Shown: positions 1 to 10,428 of the stretch, piece by piece | Layout: the number at the start of each line of letters is the position of its first letter | Numbering within the stretch: the first letter of the stretch is position 1 | NCBI GenBank assembly: GCA_030847615.1 | Contig: JAUMIR010000003.1 | Span: forward strand, 192,643,149 to 192,707,148 | Reading direction: 5' to 3' | DNA length: 64,000 nucleotides | Origin: Gambelia wislizenii | Lineage: Eukaryota; Chordata; Lepidosauria; Squamata; Crotaphytidae | Translations under genes and position numbers: made by a program | The notes under the pieces: generated by a model | The model's database searches: none | Told to the model about the DNA's origin: nothing | The model's input: the letters and a program-made list of their open reading frames with translations, nothing else

Positions 1-190
1 ATGCTGAGAAAATTTTAAGGACTTGATAAGCTGGTGTCATCACCAGCACCACCATCATATATGACTTCACATATCTGAGTTACTAATCATAAGTTCATCA
101 CTTCCATTTGGCTTGCTATCCCAAACACAATTTTCAGAATCTATGCATCACCTGTGAGTCATGAAATAATGACTATATAGATATAAGAAT
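1..190. other. unassigned left flank
   Basis: AT-rich sequence to the left of the Penelope element. I see no reading frame, tandem array or similarity to other parts of the window. Confidence 0.4.
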
Positions 191-508
191 CAGCCTGTCT
201 GTGAAATCGAAGGCTTTCACGGCTGGCATCCATAGATTTCCCTTGGTTTTTTTCTGGGCTGTGAGGCTGTGTCCTGGAATAGTTTCTTTCTGACATTTCA
301 CCTGCATCTGTGGCTGGCATCTTCAGAGAATGGTTGGGTAGGAGTATGTGTGGATTTTATATATTGTGAACCCCTGTTGGGGAGTATATGTAAATTTGTG
401 TAATTGAATGGTTAGTTTCTGTGTATAGAAATGCAAGGATGATTAGTGTCTGTTTGATTAATAGTTGGTTGATGGGCCATTATCTGCTGGAAATCCCCTT
501 GTCCCTGG
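191..508 (-). repeat. Penelope terminal repeat, inverted copy
   Basis: The reverse complement matches 565-858 and 5566-5838 with few differences, including the segments around CTCCCCAACAGG, ATTCTCTGAAGATGCC and CCAGCAGATAATGGCCC. It carries an extra outer 40 bases that start near CAGCCTGTCTGTGAAATCG and have no partner in the direct copies. It faces its direct neighbour head to head with a spacer of about 56 bases (509-564). Confidence 0.85.
286..333 (-). ncRNA. hammerhead-ribozyme-like motif, copy 1 (decayed)
   Basis: On the minus strand the order is TTCT, then CTGAAGA, then GCCAGC and GCAGGT around a short loop, then GAAAT and GTCAG with AGAA following. This resembles a type I hammerhead core (CUGANGA, helix II, GAAAC, GUC) with almost no helix III. 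Hammerhead motifs with very short helix III are known from Penelope-like terminal repeats. One extra base sits between CTGAAGA and the helix II strand. GAAAT in place of GAAAC breaks the helix III pair, so this copy is probably inactive. Confidence 0.4.
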
Positions 509-858
509 CTCCCAGTTTTGAAAAACAATAGAATCAAAACTCAACACTTACAAAGGAAATCCACCCAGGGACAAGGGGATTTCCAGCAGATAATGGCCCA
601 TCAACCAACCATTAGCCAGACAGACACTAATCATCCTTGCATTTCTATACCCAGAAACTAACTATTCAATTACACAAATGTACATATACTCCCCAACAGG
701 GCTTCACAATATATAAACTCCACACACACTCCTACCCAACCATTCTCTGAAGATGCCAGCCACAGATGCAGGCAAAACGTCAGAAAGAAACTATTCAGAA
801 CACGGCCTCACAGCCTGGAAAAAAACCAAGAAAAATCAATCAGCCTGTCAACATCATC
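509..858 (+). repeat. Penelope terminal repeat, direct 5' copy
   Basis: Matches 5497-5838 in the same orientation over its length, from CTCCCAGTTTTGAAA to AAATCAATCAGCCTGTC. It precedes the coding part and holds the ATG at 766, so the apparent start of the reading frame lies inside the repeat. Differences from the 3' copy are scattered substitutions and small indels, consistent with an old insertion. Confidence 0.85.
743..786 (+). ncRNA. hammerhead-ribozyme-like motif, copy 2 (decayed)
   Basis: TTCT-CTGAAGA-T-GCCAGC, loop CACAGAT, GCAGGC, then AAAAC-GTC-AGAA. TTCT and AGAA can pair as helix I. GCCAGC and GCAGGC pair as helix II with one mismatch. The conserved GAAA is AAAA here, so the catalytic G12 position is lost. 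Helix III has no loop, a geometry reported to act as a dimer. The identification rests on motif order only. Confidence 0.4.
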
Positions 859-1272
859 ACCTGTGTTGAATGTGCCCTCTACCATCTCCCGGAGGAAGAG
901 GCAGAAGAGATAAGAGGAGAAACAGCTAGGATCCTGAGGAAGGCAAAACGACCACCCAGCAACATAACTAGAAAAGAAAGAAAAACCATCAAGGATCTCA
1001 ATGCAGACCCAGAAATCATTATTCTCCCAGCAGACAAAAGCAATGCCACAGTAATCATTGGAACAGAAAAATACAGACAAAAAGTAAGGGAACTCTTGGA
1101 GCCTGCAACATACGGAAAACTCAAGCAAGACTCGACCAACAAAATCACCAGAAAAACAAATGCCTTGATCAAAAACTCATCAATTCAGCCAATCATACAC
1201 CAGAATCTATGCAGATCAGAGGCTCTGCCACCAAGACTATATGGACTTCCCAAGATCCACAAGGATTCCATT
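766..1272 (+). pseudogene. Penelope protein, N-terminal part
   Basis: An open frame encodes the N-terminal portion of a Penelope-type polyprotein. Recognisable stretches are ILPADKSNATVI (about residue 86), EKYRQKVRELLEP and PPRLYGLPKIHKD just before the break. The last is the conserved 'GLPKIHK' block at the entry to the RT fingers. At codon ATT (1270-1272) the frame runs into unrelated CR1 sequence, so everything after that residue in this frame is not Penelope. The continuation is at 4173 (CTC CGA CCC ATA). The true start is uncertain because the ATG at 766 is inside the terminal repeat. Confidence 0.8.
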
Positions 1273-2093
1273 TGGGAACAAGGCAAACAGTGCAAGGACC
1301 CAACAGTGGGAGGCAAAAATACTTGCACAGGCAGCAAGCAAAGGGAACACATGGTTTTCGATGTCTCTACACTAATGCACAGAGCATGGGAAATAAGCAA
1401 GATGAACTTGAACTCCTCGCACTACAAAACAAATATGATATAATAGGCATTACTGAAACCTGGTGGGATGAGTCTCATGATTGGAATGTAGGAATAGAGG
1501 GGTATAACCTTTATAGGAGAAACAGGCCAAACAGCAAAGGAGGAGGAATAGCATTATATATCAGGGATATTTACACCAGTGAAGTGATCCATGACATCAA
1601 TACTGGAAGCCAGGTGGAGAGCATCTGGATAAAAATTAAAGGGGAAGGAAACAACAGGGATGTTATTGTGGGACTCTACTACAGACCTCCAAATCAGACG
1701 GAGGAATTGGATGATGCCTTTCTAGAACAGATGAACACACATGCAGAAAGGAGAGATGTAGTAGTGATGGGTGACTTCAACTATCCTGATATTTGCTGGC
1801 AATCTAACTCAGCCAAAACTTCAAGGTCTAGCAAATTCCTTACATGCCTGGAAGACAATTTCATGGTCCAAAAGGTGGAAGAGGCAACAAGGGGGTCAGC
1901 TACTTTAGATCTGATCCTAACCAACAGAGATGACCTGGTTAATGGGGTGCAAGTGGTGGGATCCTTAGGTGAGAGTGATCATGTTCTCCTGGAGTTTGTT
2001 ATACAATGGAAAGGAGAAGCCAGGCATAGTCAGACACGCATTCTTGACTTTAGGAGAGCTGATTTCAATAAACTCAGGGAATACTGGGGGTGA
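1273..2093 (+). pseudogene. CR1 ORF2 endonuclease part
   Basis: Encodes an apurinic/apyrimidinic-type (exonuclease-endonuclease-phosphatase) nuclease that would nick target DNA to prime reverse transcription. Visible motifs in order are YTNAQSMGNKQDEL, GITETWWDES (metal-binding Glu), VVMGDFNYPDICW (Asp-x-Asn pair), LDLILTN and GESDHVLLEF (Ser-Asp-His). All key residues are present. The frame is open upstream only because it reads through from Penelope sequence; CR1 proper starts near 1273. It ends at a TGA at 2091-2093, and the protein continues in another frame. Confidence 0.85.
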
Positions 2094-4083
2094 CACCATG
2101 GTCAGGAATACTAAAAGAGAAGAGACCTCAAGACGGATGGGACTTTCTCAAAAGGGAGATACTGAAGGCACAATTTCAAACAGTACCATTGAGGAAGAAA
2201 AATGGGAGGTGTCTCAAGAAACCAGGATGGATGAATAAAGAACTTTCAATGGAGCTAAGTTTTAAACGGAACATGTATAGGAAATGGAAAAGGGGGGAAA
2301 TCACCAAAGAAGAATTCAAACGGATAGCGAACACGTGTAGGAGTAAAGTCAGAAAAGCTAAAGCGCAGAATGAGCTCAGGCTTGCTAGGGAGGTTAAGAA
2401 CAATAAAAAGGGTTTTTTTGGGTATGTCCGCAGCAAAAGGAGGAAGAAGGAAATGATAGGGCCACTACGTGGAGAATTCCTCAACACCTTCTTTGCCTAA
2501 GTGTTTTCAGAAAAGGAAAAGGAGGACCAAACTGAGGAGAAAGGAACAGAGGACACAATAGGGGAAATCCAGCTCAGAATAAGCAAAGAGGTAGTACAGG
2601 AATACCTTCTTAATCTAAATGAATTTAAATCTCCAGGACCAGATGAACTACATCCAAGAGTATTAAAAGAGCTGGCAAATATAATCTCAGAGCCATTGGC
2701 AATAATCTTCGAGAACTCCTGGAGAACAGGAGAAGTCCCAGCAGACTGGAGGAGGGCAAAGGTTGTTCCCATCTTCAAAAAGGGGAAAAAAGAGGATCCC
2801 AACAATTATCGTCCAGTTAGTCTGACATCAATACCAGGGAAGATTCTAGAGCAGATCATTAAACAGAGAGTCTGTGAACATTTAGAAGGCAATGCCATAA
2901 TCACAAAAAGTCAACATGGGTTTCAGAGAAACAAGTCATGCTAGACTAATCTGATCTCTTTTTTTTTTATAAAGTTACCAGCTTGGTAGATGAAGGGGAT
3001 GCTGTGGACATCGCATACCTTGATTTCAGTAAGGCCTTTGACAAGGTTCCCCATGACATTCTTGCAAACAAGCTTGTAAAATGTGGGCTAGACAAGTTAA
3101 CTGTTCAATGGATTTGTAATTGGTTGACTGGCTGATCCCAAAGGGTGCTCAGCAGTGGCTCCTCTTCGTCTTGGAAAGATGTGACCAGTGGGGTGCCACA
3201 GGGTTCTGTCCTGGGCCCAGTGCTATTCAACATCTTTATCAATGACTTGGATGAGGGAATTAGGGGCATACTTATCAAATTTGCAGATGACACCAAATTA
3301 GGAGGAGTAGCTAGTACCCTAGAGGACAGGATCAAAATTCAGAATGACCTGGATAGACTGGAGAGCTGGGCCAAAGCTAACAAAAGGAAATTCAATACGG
3401 AGAAATGTAAGGTACTGCATTTAGGGCAGAAAAATGAAATGCATAAATATAGGATGGGAGAGACCTGGCTGAATGAGACCACGTGCGAAAGGGATCTAGG
3501 AGTCCTAGTAGACCACAAGTTGAATATGAGCCAACAGTGCGATGCGGCAGCTAAAAAGGCCAATGCGATTTTGGGCTGTATCAATAGAAGTATAGTGTCT
3601 AGATCAAGGGAAGTAATAGTGCCACTCTATTCTGCCTTGGTCAGACCTCACTTAGAATACTGTGTCCAGTTCTGGGCACCACAATTAAAAAAGGATATTG
3701 ACAAATTGGAGCGTGTCCAGAGAAGGGCAACTAAAATGGTGAAAGGTCTGGAAACAATGCCTTATGAGGAGAGACTTAGGGAGCTGGGTATGTTTAGCCT
3801 GGAAAAAAGACGGTTAAGAGGCGATATGATAGCCCTGTTTAAGTATTTGAAGGGATGTCACGCTGAGGATGGAGCAGGCTTATTTTCTGCTGCTCCAGAG
3901 ACTGGAACACGGAGCAATGGGTGCAAGCTCCAGGAACAGAGATTCCACCTCAACATTAGGAGGAACTTTTTGACAGTAAGAGCTGTTCGGCAGTGGAACG
4001 CACTCCCTTGGAGTGTGGTGGGGTCTCCTTCCTTGGAGGTCTTTAAACAGAGGCTGGATGGCCATCTGTCGGGGATGCTTTGA
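2090..4083 (+). pseudogene. CR1 ORF2 reverse transcriptase part, broken
   Basis: Connector and RT of the CR1, split over several frames (about 2090-2500, 2501-2944, 2980-3135, 3145-4083). RT blocks seen are FKSPGPDELHPRVLKEL, DPNNYRPVSLTSIPGKILE, DFSKAFDKVPHDIL (catalytic Asp), [20 protein letters not shown] and KFADDTKL (catalytic Asp pair, near 3279-3299). The C-terminal region has [30 protein letters not shown] and RRNFLTVRAVRQWN. Breaks include a stop at 2942 followed by a T-run (2959-2968) and a stop in place of a codon at 3133-3135 (TGA after WLTG). The catalytic residues survive, but the frame does not. Confidence 0.88.
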
Positions 4084-4172
4084 TCGTGATTTCCTGCATG
4101 GCAGGGGGTTGGACTGGATGGCCCTCGTGGTGTCTTCCAACTCTGCAATTCTATGATTCTATGATTCTATGA

Positions 4173-5496
4173 CTCCGACCCATAGTGAGTGCCATTGGAT
4201 CCGCCACATATGACGTGGCCAAGTTTCTGGCCACACAATTACAAACCCACATAGGACAAACCCCTCACTACATCAAAGACTCAGCTCACTTCATAGAAAA
4301 AAATCAACAACATCAAACTGAAACCTGGAGACAGACTGACTGGTTTTGATGTTGTCTCCTTGTTCTCCAAAGTCCCCATAATGGACACCATGGCACTCAT
4401 ACAACAAATATTTCCTGAGGACATCACAGCCTTGTTCAAACACTGCCTCACCACAAGCTATTTCCAGTGGGATAGTGAATTCTACGAACCGATAGATGGG
4501 GTTGCCATGGGCAGCCCCCTTAGCCCAGTGGTAACAAACTTTTGCATGGAACATTTTGAAAAGCAAGCACTGGAAACAGCACCAAAAAAAGCCCACAACA
4601 TGGTTCCAATATATGGATGACACTTTCACCATTTGGAACCATGGAGAAGAAGATTTGGTCTCATTCCTGAACCACCTGAACAGCATCCACCCAAATATTC
4701 AATTCACAATGGAAAAAGAGAAGGAAGGAACACAGCCGCCGTTCGATGTCCTAGTCATCCGCAAACCAAACCAATGGTTAGGCCACAAGGTATACAGAAC
4801 CCCCCCCCCAGATGGACATATACCTACACAAGAACTCCAGTCATCACCTAGGACAAAAAAGAAGCACAATAAAAACATTGGTAGACTGTGCAAAAAGGAT
4901 CCGCGAACCCCACTACCTGGAGGATGAACTGAAGCACCTAAACTGGGCCCTACAGGCTAATGGTTACACCAGATCAGACATCACAAGAGCAGCCAGACCC
5001 AGAAAAAAACCACAGGAATGAAAAAGAAAAACTGCCACCCAAAGGGAAGGTATTTTTACCATACATCAATGGAGTCACAGACAGAATAGGGAAACTAATG
5101 AGGAAACACAACCTCCAAACAATCTATAGACAAACCAAAAAAAATCCAAGAAATGCTACTCTCAGTGAAGGACAATAGAGACCCTCTCACAGCTGCAGGA
5201 GTTTACCGCATACCATGCAGCTGTGGACAAGTTTACATAGGGACCACTAATCGCAGTGTGCAAACACGAATCAAGGAACACGAGAGACACACTGGAGACT
5301 GGGACAGCCAGAAAAATCAGCAGTAGCAGAACATGTTATAAACCAACCTGGACACAAAATGCTATTAGAAAACACAGAAATTCTGGACCAGGCCAACAGC
5401 TATCATGTCAGAATGCACAGAGAAGCTATTAAAATCCACAAACACCTGGACAACTTCACTAGGAATGAAGAAACCTTAAAAGTAAACAAAATCTAG
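4173..5496 (+). pseudogene. Penelope RT C-terminal part plus GIY-YIG endonuclease, broken
   Basis: Continuation of the Penelope protein after the CR1. RT motif A is FDVVSLFSKVP (near 4345), motif B is GVAMGSPLSPVVTNF (near 4500) and motif C is YMDDTF (4611-4628). Then come KRSTIKTLVD, HYLEDELKHLNWALQ and KGKVFLPYINGVTDRIGKL. The C-terminal GIY-YIG nuclease shows GVYRIPCSCGQVYIGTT (about 5200-5250) followed by RIKEHERHT. This nuclease domain makes the first nick in Penelope retrotransposition. At least five frameshifts are needed to follow the protein, for example near 4350, 4610, 4850 and 5020, so it is a pseudogene. Confidence 0.88.
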
Positions 5497-5838
5497 CTCC
5501 CAGTTTTGAAACACAATAGAATCAAAACTCAACACTTACAAAAGAATTCCACCCAGGGACAGGGGGATCTTCAGCAGATAATGGCCCATCAACCAACCAT
5601 TAGCCAAACAGACACTAACGAGCCTTGCATTTCTATACCCAGAAACTAACCATTCAATTACACAAATTTACATATATTCCCCAACAGGGGTTCACAGCAT
5701 ATAAACTCCACATATATTCCTACCCAACCATTCTCTGAAGATGCCAGCCACAGATGCAGGTGAAACATCAGAAAGAAACTATTCCAGAACACTGCCTCAC
5801 AGTCCGGAAAAAAACCAAGGAAAATCAATCAGTCTGTC
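5497..5838 (+). repeat. Penelope terminal repeat, direct 3' copy
   Basis: Same orientation and order as 509-858, starting CTCCCAGTTTTGAAACAC and ending AAATCAATCAGTCTGTC. It directly follows the last coding codons (KVNKI). A short non-homologous sequence with no poly(A) follows. Confidence 0.85.
5731..5774 (+). ncRNA. hammerhead-ribozyme-like motif, copy 3 (decayed)
   Basis: TTCT-CTGAAGA-T-GCCAGC, CACAGAT loop, GCAGGT, GAAAC, then ATC where GTC is expected. Helix I (TTCT with AGAA) is kept, and helix II pairs with mismatches. The altered G before the cleavage site suggests loss of activity. The three copies carry different lesions. Confidence 0.4.
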
Positions 5839-6154
5839 GTTTTTGTATTACATGTAAATAGTCCTTTTCAATTTGGTGTTTGTAAAGCAATCCTGTCTTC
5901 CTTTAATTTACATATTGTATGAGCCTGTAGACATGCAAACTTCAAGAAACTACTCCAGCGTAACACGATGTCCCAAAGTAACTAAATTACCTTCTTTTTT
6001 TTTTGGTGAGCTATTCAAGGATGTACAAAAGCCTTGTGTGTGTTAGTGAAAAGATTATTTCATCTGTGCTTGAGAACAACTCATTTGGATGCCAAAAGTC
6101 TCAAATACTGGATCCTGGAAGGGACCTATTTGGTTAATTAAGTGCACCTGGGAC
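5839..6154. other. unassigned spacer
   Basis: No coding or repeat signal that I recognise, apart from a T-run near 5995-6003. Confidence 0.4.
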
Positions 6155-6787
6155 TTGTCTATATGGTGAAAATATTCCTCATAGAATTTGAGGAAATACC
6201 TTTTGTCCCAATGGGATCCCACATAATTTTACCATATCTCCAAATACTCCACGGGAAAAGCCTTCATGGCTTTCCCCATATATATATATATATATTTTTA
6301 AAAAAAACCTCCAAAGGAAATTTTCATTCCTGCTTGTTGGGAAAACAGATTCACTTTGCTACACATTCCCAACAAGAGCGGAAGTGGAAAGCTGATTGTT
6401 TGGATGTGCAAAGGAGTGGAGCTTGCTGGCAAGGCAAGTACCTGGAACTACTATGATGGATTTTTGCCATAGTGATCATGCGCTGAGGTGATGAAAGAGC
6501 CCCCCTTTTTGTTTATTTAAGTGGAAGATCACACTCCCACACCTTAGATTTGGATTTTTTTTAAAAAAAAATACTGTTCAGTGGTAGCAACTGGTGACAA
6601 TAAAAACACGAGTAATTCACTCGTGCCTCACATGTTGATTCACAGGCATGCCCATTTGAACATGAAACATGCATGGGTTTGAATGCCTGCCATCTTGGAA
6701 AAAAAAAACACCATGGAGACAAATGAAAGCTCCTGCAAATTAGCATTAGTACACATCAATCAACTTTTTATTACCTCATATAGTCAA
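6155..6787 (-). mobile_element. TIR DNA transposon, non-autonomous (family T, copy 1)
   Basis: The reverse complement aligns along its whole length with 26319-26984, including GGGACAAAAGGTATT, TGAATTACTC and TTCATTTGTCTCC. The ends read TTGTCTATATGG and, inverted, TTGACTATATGAGG, which are imperfect terminal inverted repeats. GAC lies on both sides (6152-6154 and 6788-6790) and may be a 3-bp target duplication. No transposase frame is visible, so it is non-autonomous. A short TA run lies at 6280-6296. The superfamily is not known to me. Confidence 0.6.
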
Positions 6788-6944
6788 GACCTTGGACTAA
6801 GGACAGTTATGTTTTCTAAAAAACTGAATACAGCCTCCTTTGCACCTTTGTTCACCAACTGGATCCTTCATAAAAAAAAATCTGTGCTGATACTATGGTC
6901 TCAAATCTTGTTTAGCAAGGAGGTCCATGCATCTGCTTCTGGAA

Positions 6945-7371
6945 TGGTGAAAGGTCTGGAAACCATGCCTTATGAAGAAAGACTTAGGGAGGTTGGTATG
7001 TTTAGCCTGGAAAAAATGACAGTTAAGGGGTGATATGATAGCCCTGTAAGTATTTGAAGGGGTGTCACATTGAGGGTGGAGCAAGCTTGTTTTCTGCTGC
7101 TCCAGAGACTAGAACACAGAACAATGGATGCAAGCTCCAGGAACAGAGATTCCACCTTAACATTAGGAGGAACTTTCTGACAGTAAGAGCTGTTCTGCAG
7201 TGGAACACACTCCCTCGGAGTGTGGTAGGGTCTCCTTCCTTGGAGGTCTTTAAAAAGAGTCTGGATGGCCATCTGCCAGGGATGCTTTGATTGTGATTTC
7301 CTGCATGGCAGAAGGTTGGACTGATGGCCCTTGTGGTCTCTTCCAGCTCTACAATTCTATGATTCTATGAA
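6945..7371 (+). mobile_element. CR1 3' end fragment
   Basis: Matches the last 430 bases of the CR1 at 3735-4170. Encoded pieces are [33 protein letters not shown] and SPSLEVFKKSLDGHLPGML. It ends with two ATTCTATG octamers. The frame is shifted near 7030 (a base is lost before GGTGATATG). Strongly 5' truncated. Confidence 0.9.
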
Positions 7372-7578
7372 TGTATTAGAGCTAGGATAATTGGCACTCT
7401 TATTATTGCCTCTTGTGTGGATTCCCGAATGCTACTTTCCTGATTTCTCTGACTTATTTGTTTGAATAATTTCCCTTACTTCCCTATCCTCATAAATGAA
7501 TTTGCTGCCATAGGATTTAGGTTTTGTTTGCATGTGCATGATTTAAAAGAGTGCAGTTTACAACTGACCCATTGCTAC

Positions 7579-7581
<3 letters not shown>

Positions 7582-7615
<34 letters not shown>
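7582..7615. repeat. (TA)n microsatellite
   Basis: Uninterrupted alternating T and A of about 34 bases. Confidence 0.95.
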
Positions 7616-7619
<4 letters not shown>

Positions 7620-8540
7620 ATGGGACCTAGAAACAGATTATGCAGAGCTTTGCCCTTTCTTGTGCCAAGGAGCCCCAGAGAAGTACAATAAGACTTAGAC
7701 TGTTGGCAGGAAGGATGGTGGTATTTACCCTCAGGGTTCTTTCTAATTCGGATTATTTAAAGCAAAGAGAAACTAAGGGCCTTTCTGACAGAAACAATCT
7801 AAACTTTCTGAATAATCCAAAGCTTCCTATTACATTTTTTGTAATGTTCAGCTGATACAACTACTAGTGTGCTCCACTTTATTTATGTCTCTGCTGGTAC
7901 ATCAAGGCAGTATTACAGGAATCTGTGATGTGAACATATTATTTTGTGTGACATAGAATACTACCTCTCCCACACTGGAGTGTCCAACCAAATGTGTCTT
8001 TAACCCATCTGAAGACCTATTCCATATTGGTGACTATGGTGAAGAAATAGTATATTTGGACTAGACAATTTGAAAGACTATATTCTCCTATAAGAGCCTA
8101 CTTGGGTTTTACAATCAATTTCAAAGCTTTTCTCCCATTTTTATTTCCATCAAAGGCACATTTGTTGGGGATGCGAGCAAGGGCATTCTCATCGGTTGTT
8201 CCCAGGTTCTAGAACTCCATTCCAAGGAAGTTAAGTTGGCTTCCTCTTTGTTCTCCTTCTGCCATTATATAAAAATGATTTTATTCAAACAAGTATTTGG
8301 CATTTAAGCCAGTTTATCAATCAGGAGGGTGTTAGCATGCTCTACTATTCCCCTTCCTATAATATCTCATAATTGGAAGCATTGGACACTTCGAAGGGGT
8401 CATGTAGATCAGGGTGATCCAATATGAGGTCAGGTGGAAGTCACAAGGACATGGGAACGTGTCTTAGAAATATTTTACAAGCAAGCCCAAATTAGGTTTG
8501 AGTGGAAGCCCCTTAGTAAACAAACCCATCAAGGAGGTAC
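7616..8540. other. unassigned sequence
   Basis: About 900 bases with no frame above background and no similarity within the window that I could find. Confidence 0.4.
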
Positions 8541-9109
8541 TGTATGTGGTAATTCTTTCTTAGGCCACTCAGCAGTGAGTCACACAACCTAAACAATCAG
8601 GTGACCTTTCCAGCCCAAATCCCCAGGAAATATCCCCTCAGAACCCTCTCCTGTCCTGCAATGTGAGGTTGTCATAAACCCATCAATTCCTATCTGCCAG
8701 CCACTAAGAGCAATCAGCTAAGTTTTGGTTTCCTTTGTTTATTCGATGAGAAACCCACCTATAAATATTAGTCACCCAACAATAGAAATGAGTGCCACTG
8801 TCTGAACACTTTCTTTCTCAGAGCTCCCACAGATTGGAACTTCCAGTGCCACCCTCAGACCTCAGTCTGAGTACTTTGAAACTCCACTCTTCAGGACTGG
8901 TCACTATCACCCTATTTCCTGAATGTATCTCTATATCCAACCTTTCTGCCTAATCCTTCGATAGCCTTGTGTGATCCTCGTAAGTATGTGCAGCGTGTGT
9001 GAATATTTTTTGTGTTACTGCCAATAAAAAACATTTTATTTTACTTTAACTTGGAGTTCATACTGGTATACATAGGTGAAAAGATCCCAAAGTTACCTGC
9101 CTCTCACAG
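8541..9109 (+). mobile_element. possible solo LTR
   Basis: Has the order expected of an LTR: a TG start near 8541, a TATAAATA box at 8760-8767, then about 270 bases of transcribed-looking sequence, an AATAAA signal at 9025-9030 and a CA end near 9109. No target duplication could be seen and no internal region is present. It could equally be a processed 3' end of another element. Confidence 0.3.
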
Positions 9110-9293
9110 CCTTCCATTTGAGCTAATAATAATAATAATTCCACCAAATATTAATATAGTTTTGGAATCACAAGTGGGGCTCTAAATCACCACCACCTCT
9201 GGGAAAACAAGGGTTTTCACTGGCTGGATGCTGCTAATTACAGTAATTTCAATTGTGGTTCTCATTTATTTATTTTTCTATTTTAATTGAGGT

Positions 9294-9887
9294 TGTCATA
9301 AGTCACCCCTTGGAATCTGAGGAATCTGACACAGGGGAGTTGGACTATGATGCATTTCTTGCTCCAGATGAAAGTTCCCTCCCAAATCTGAGAGTCAAAG
9401 CATCTGAGGGACTCCCTCCTCAGTAAGACATGATGGACACTGGTCAGATACCCCTGTAAGTCCAGCAAAAGCAGAAGGAAGAGCCTCATAGGAGTCAATG
9501 TCTCTTAAATGCTGGGTAGTGAAGCACTTGGTTTCCATAGTCATTCCCTATAAATCTCCCAGCAGTTGCTGGGAGTCCTCACAACTTTTCCATCTCTATG
9601 GCTGACAGTGCTGTCTATGCTCATGCACTTCTTAGGTTTCTTGACTTCTGTACTGGCTATGTTTAACATTTCCTTGTCTTACTGTTTTGCCTTTGGTTAC
9701 CTGGAGTATTGGCTTAGTGTAACAGATTTTGGACTGGCTGAGACCTTGTCATTGTGCTCCCTTAATCTTCTGTGAACTTCCTGGATTACCTGTTAATGAC
9801 ATGGACTGGCTTGATTTACCTGTAGCTGCTTTCTCTATGATAACCTGACTTACTGGGCACTTGCTACCTGTTGGCTCAGGGCAGACA
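9294..9887 (+). mobile_element. LTR-like element, Gypsy type (likely solo)
   Basis: Begins TGTCATAAGTCACC and ends GGGCAGACA, about 594 bases. The start resembles that of the better-defined LTR at 23709-24307 (read on minus), with TGTCAT followed by a CTGAGGA-rich stretch, and the length is almost the same. No clean flanking duplication was found, so the ends are tentative. A CTATAAATC motif near 9549 could be a TATA box. Confidence 0.45.
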
Positions 9888-10110
9888 TGCTGTTTTTAAT
9901 CTGTATTTGTTAATCTCAGCTGCCTTAGCTACTATTTTTAGCAGAAAAGCAAAATTCATTATACATTTATTAAATAAATAAGTGTTTGAGCTTGGATAAG
10001 TAGTGATATGACACTGTAATACATTCATCCAGCCACAGAAAATCAGTAACTAATATACCTTCTGAGGGATATATTCTTTACCATTTACCAAAGAGAAGTA
10101 TATAGTTATA

Positions 10111-10319
10111 GGCTGCTGACACACTGCAGAAATAATGCAGTTTGACACTGCTTTAACTGCTGTGGAATTCTGGGATTTGTAGTTTTGTCAGATATTTTGC
10201 CTTCTCTGTCAGAGAGCTCTGGTGCCACAATAAACTACAAATCCCAGGACTCCATATGATGGAGCCATGACAGTTAAAGTGATCTCAAACTGCACTATTT
10301 CTGCAGTGTGTCAGCAGCC
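10111..10319. mobile_element. foldback MITE (family M, copy 1)
   Basis: An inverted repeat with arms beginning GGCTGCTGACACACTGCAG and ending in its complement, with a small centre. It shares the core motifs CAGAAATAATGCAGTTTGAC, GGGATTTGTAGTTT and AACTACAAATCCCAG with copies at 32431-32790, 39127-39302 and 53362-53561. No coding capacity. Probably mobilised by a hAT-like transposase, which is inference. Confidence 0.75.
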
Positions 10320-10428
10320 CTAGTGTTGCCTTGGGGTATGAAAGGGGTTAGGTAACTGTTCACCACTCTCAAAAAGTCCCTTTCAGAAGATTTGTTGCTA
10401 TACTGGATTATATGGTCAAGATGATATG

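Larger units (their letters stand above)
1273..4172 (+). mobile_element. CR1 LINE inserted in the Penelope element
   Basis: A 2.9-kb CR1 non-LTR element, 5' truncated: it lacks ORF1 and begins just before the endonuclease. It keeps the endonuclease and RT parts of ORF2 and ends in the diagnostic CR1 octamer tail ATTCTATG repeated three times (4148-4171). There is no poly(A) and no clear target duplication, as usual for CR1. Removal would rejoin Penelope codons at ATT / CTC CGA, apart from what looks like one missing codon. Several frame breaks show it is inactive. Confidence 0.9.
191..5838 (+). mobile_element. Penelope-like retroelement, interrupted by CR1
   Basis: A composite Penelope-like element. 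In order it shows an inverted terminal repeat (191-508), a direct terminal repeat (509-858), RT coding sequence, a 2.9-kb CR1 insertion, the rest of the RT followed by a GIY-YIG endonuclease, and a second direct terminal repeat (5497-5838). A partial inverted copy at the 5' side plus direct copies at both ends is a known arrangement for Penelope insertions. Frameshifts and stops in the coding part show it is dead. It predates the CR1, since the CR1 sits inside its reading frame. Confidence 0.85.

Noticed and set aside
4148..4171. three ATTCTATG repeats as a CRISPR-like or regulatory array
   Set aside because: This is the normal 3' tail of CR1 elements. It recurs at the other CR1 ends.
6152..6790. 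GAC duplication as proof of superfamily for family T
   Set aside because: Three bases are easily matched by chance, and the second copy at 26319-26984 shows no such duplication.
9566..9775. hydrophobic 69-codon frame as a small membrane protein
   Set aside because: Lies within the LTR-like element 9294-9887. Hydrophobicity follows from T-rich sequence.
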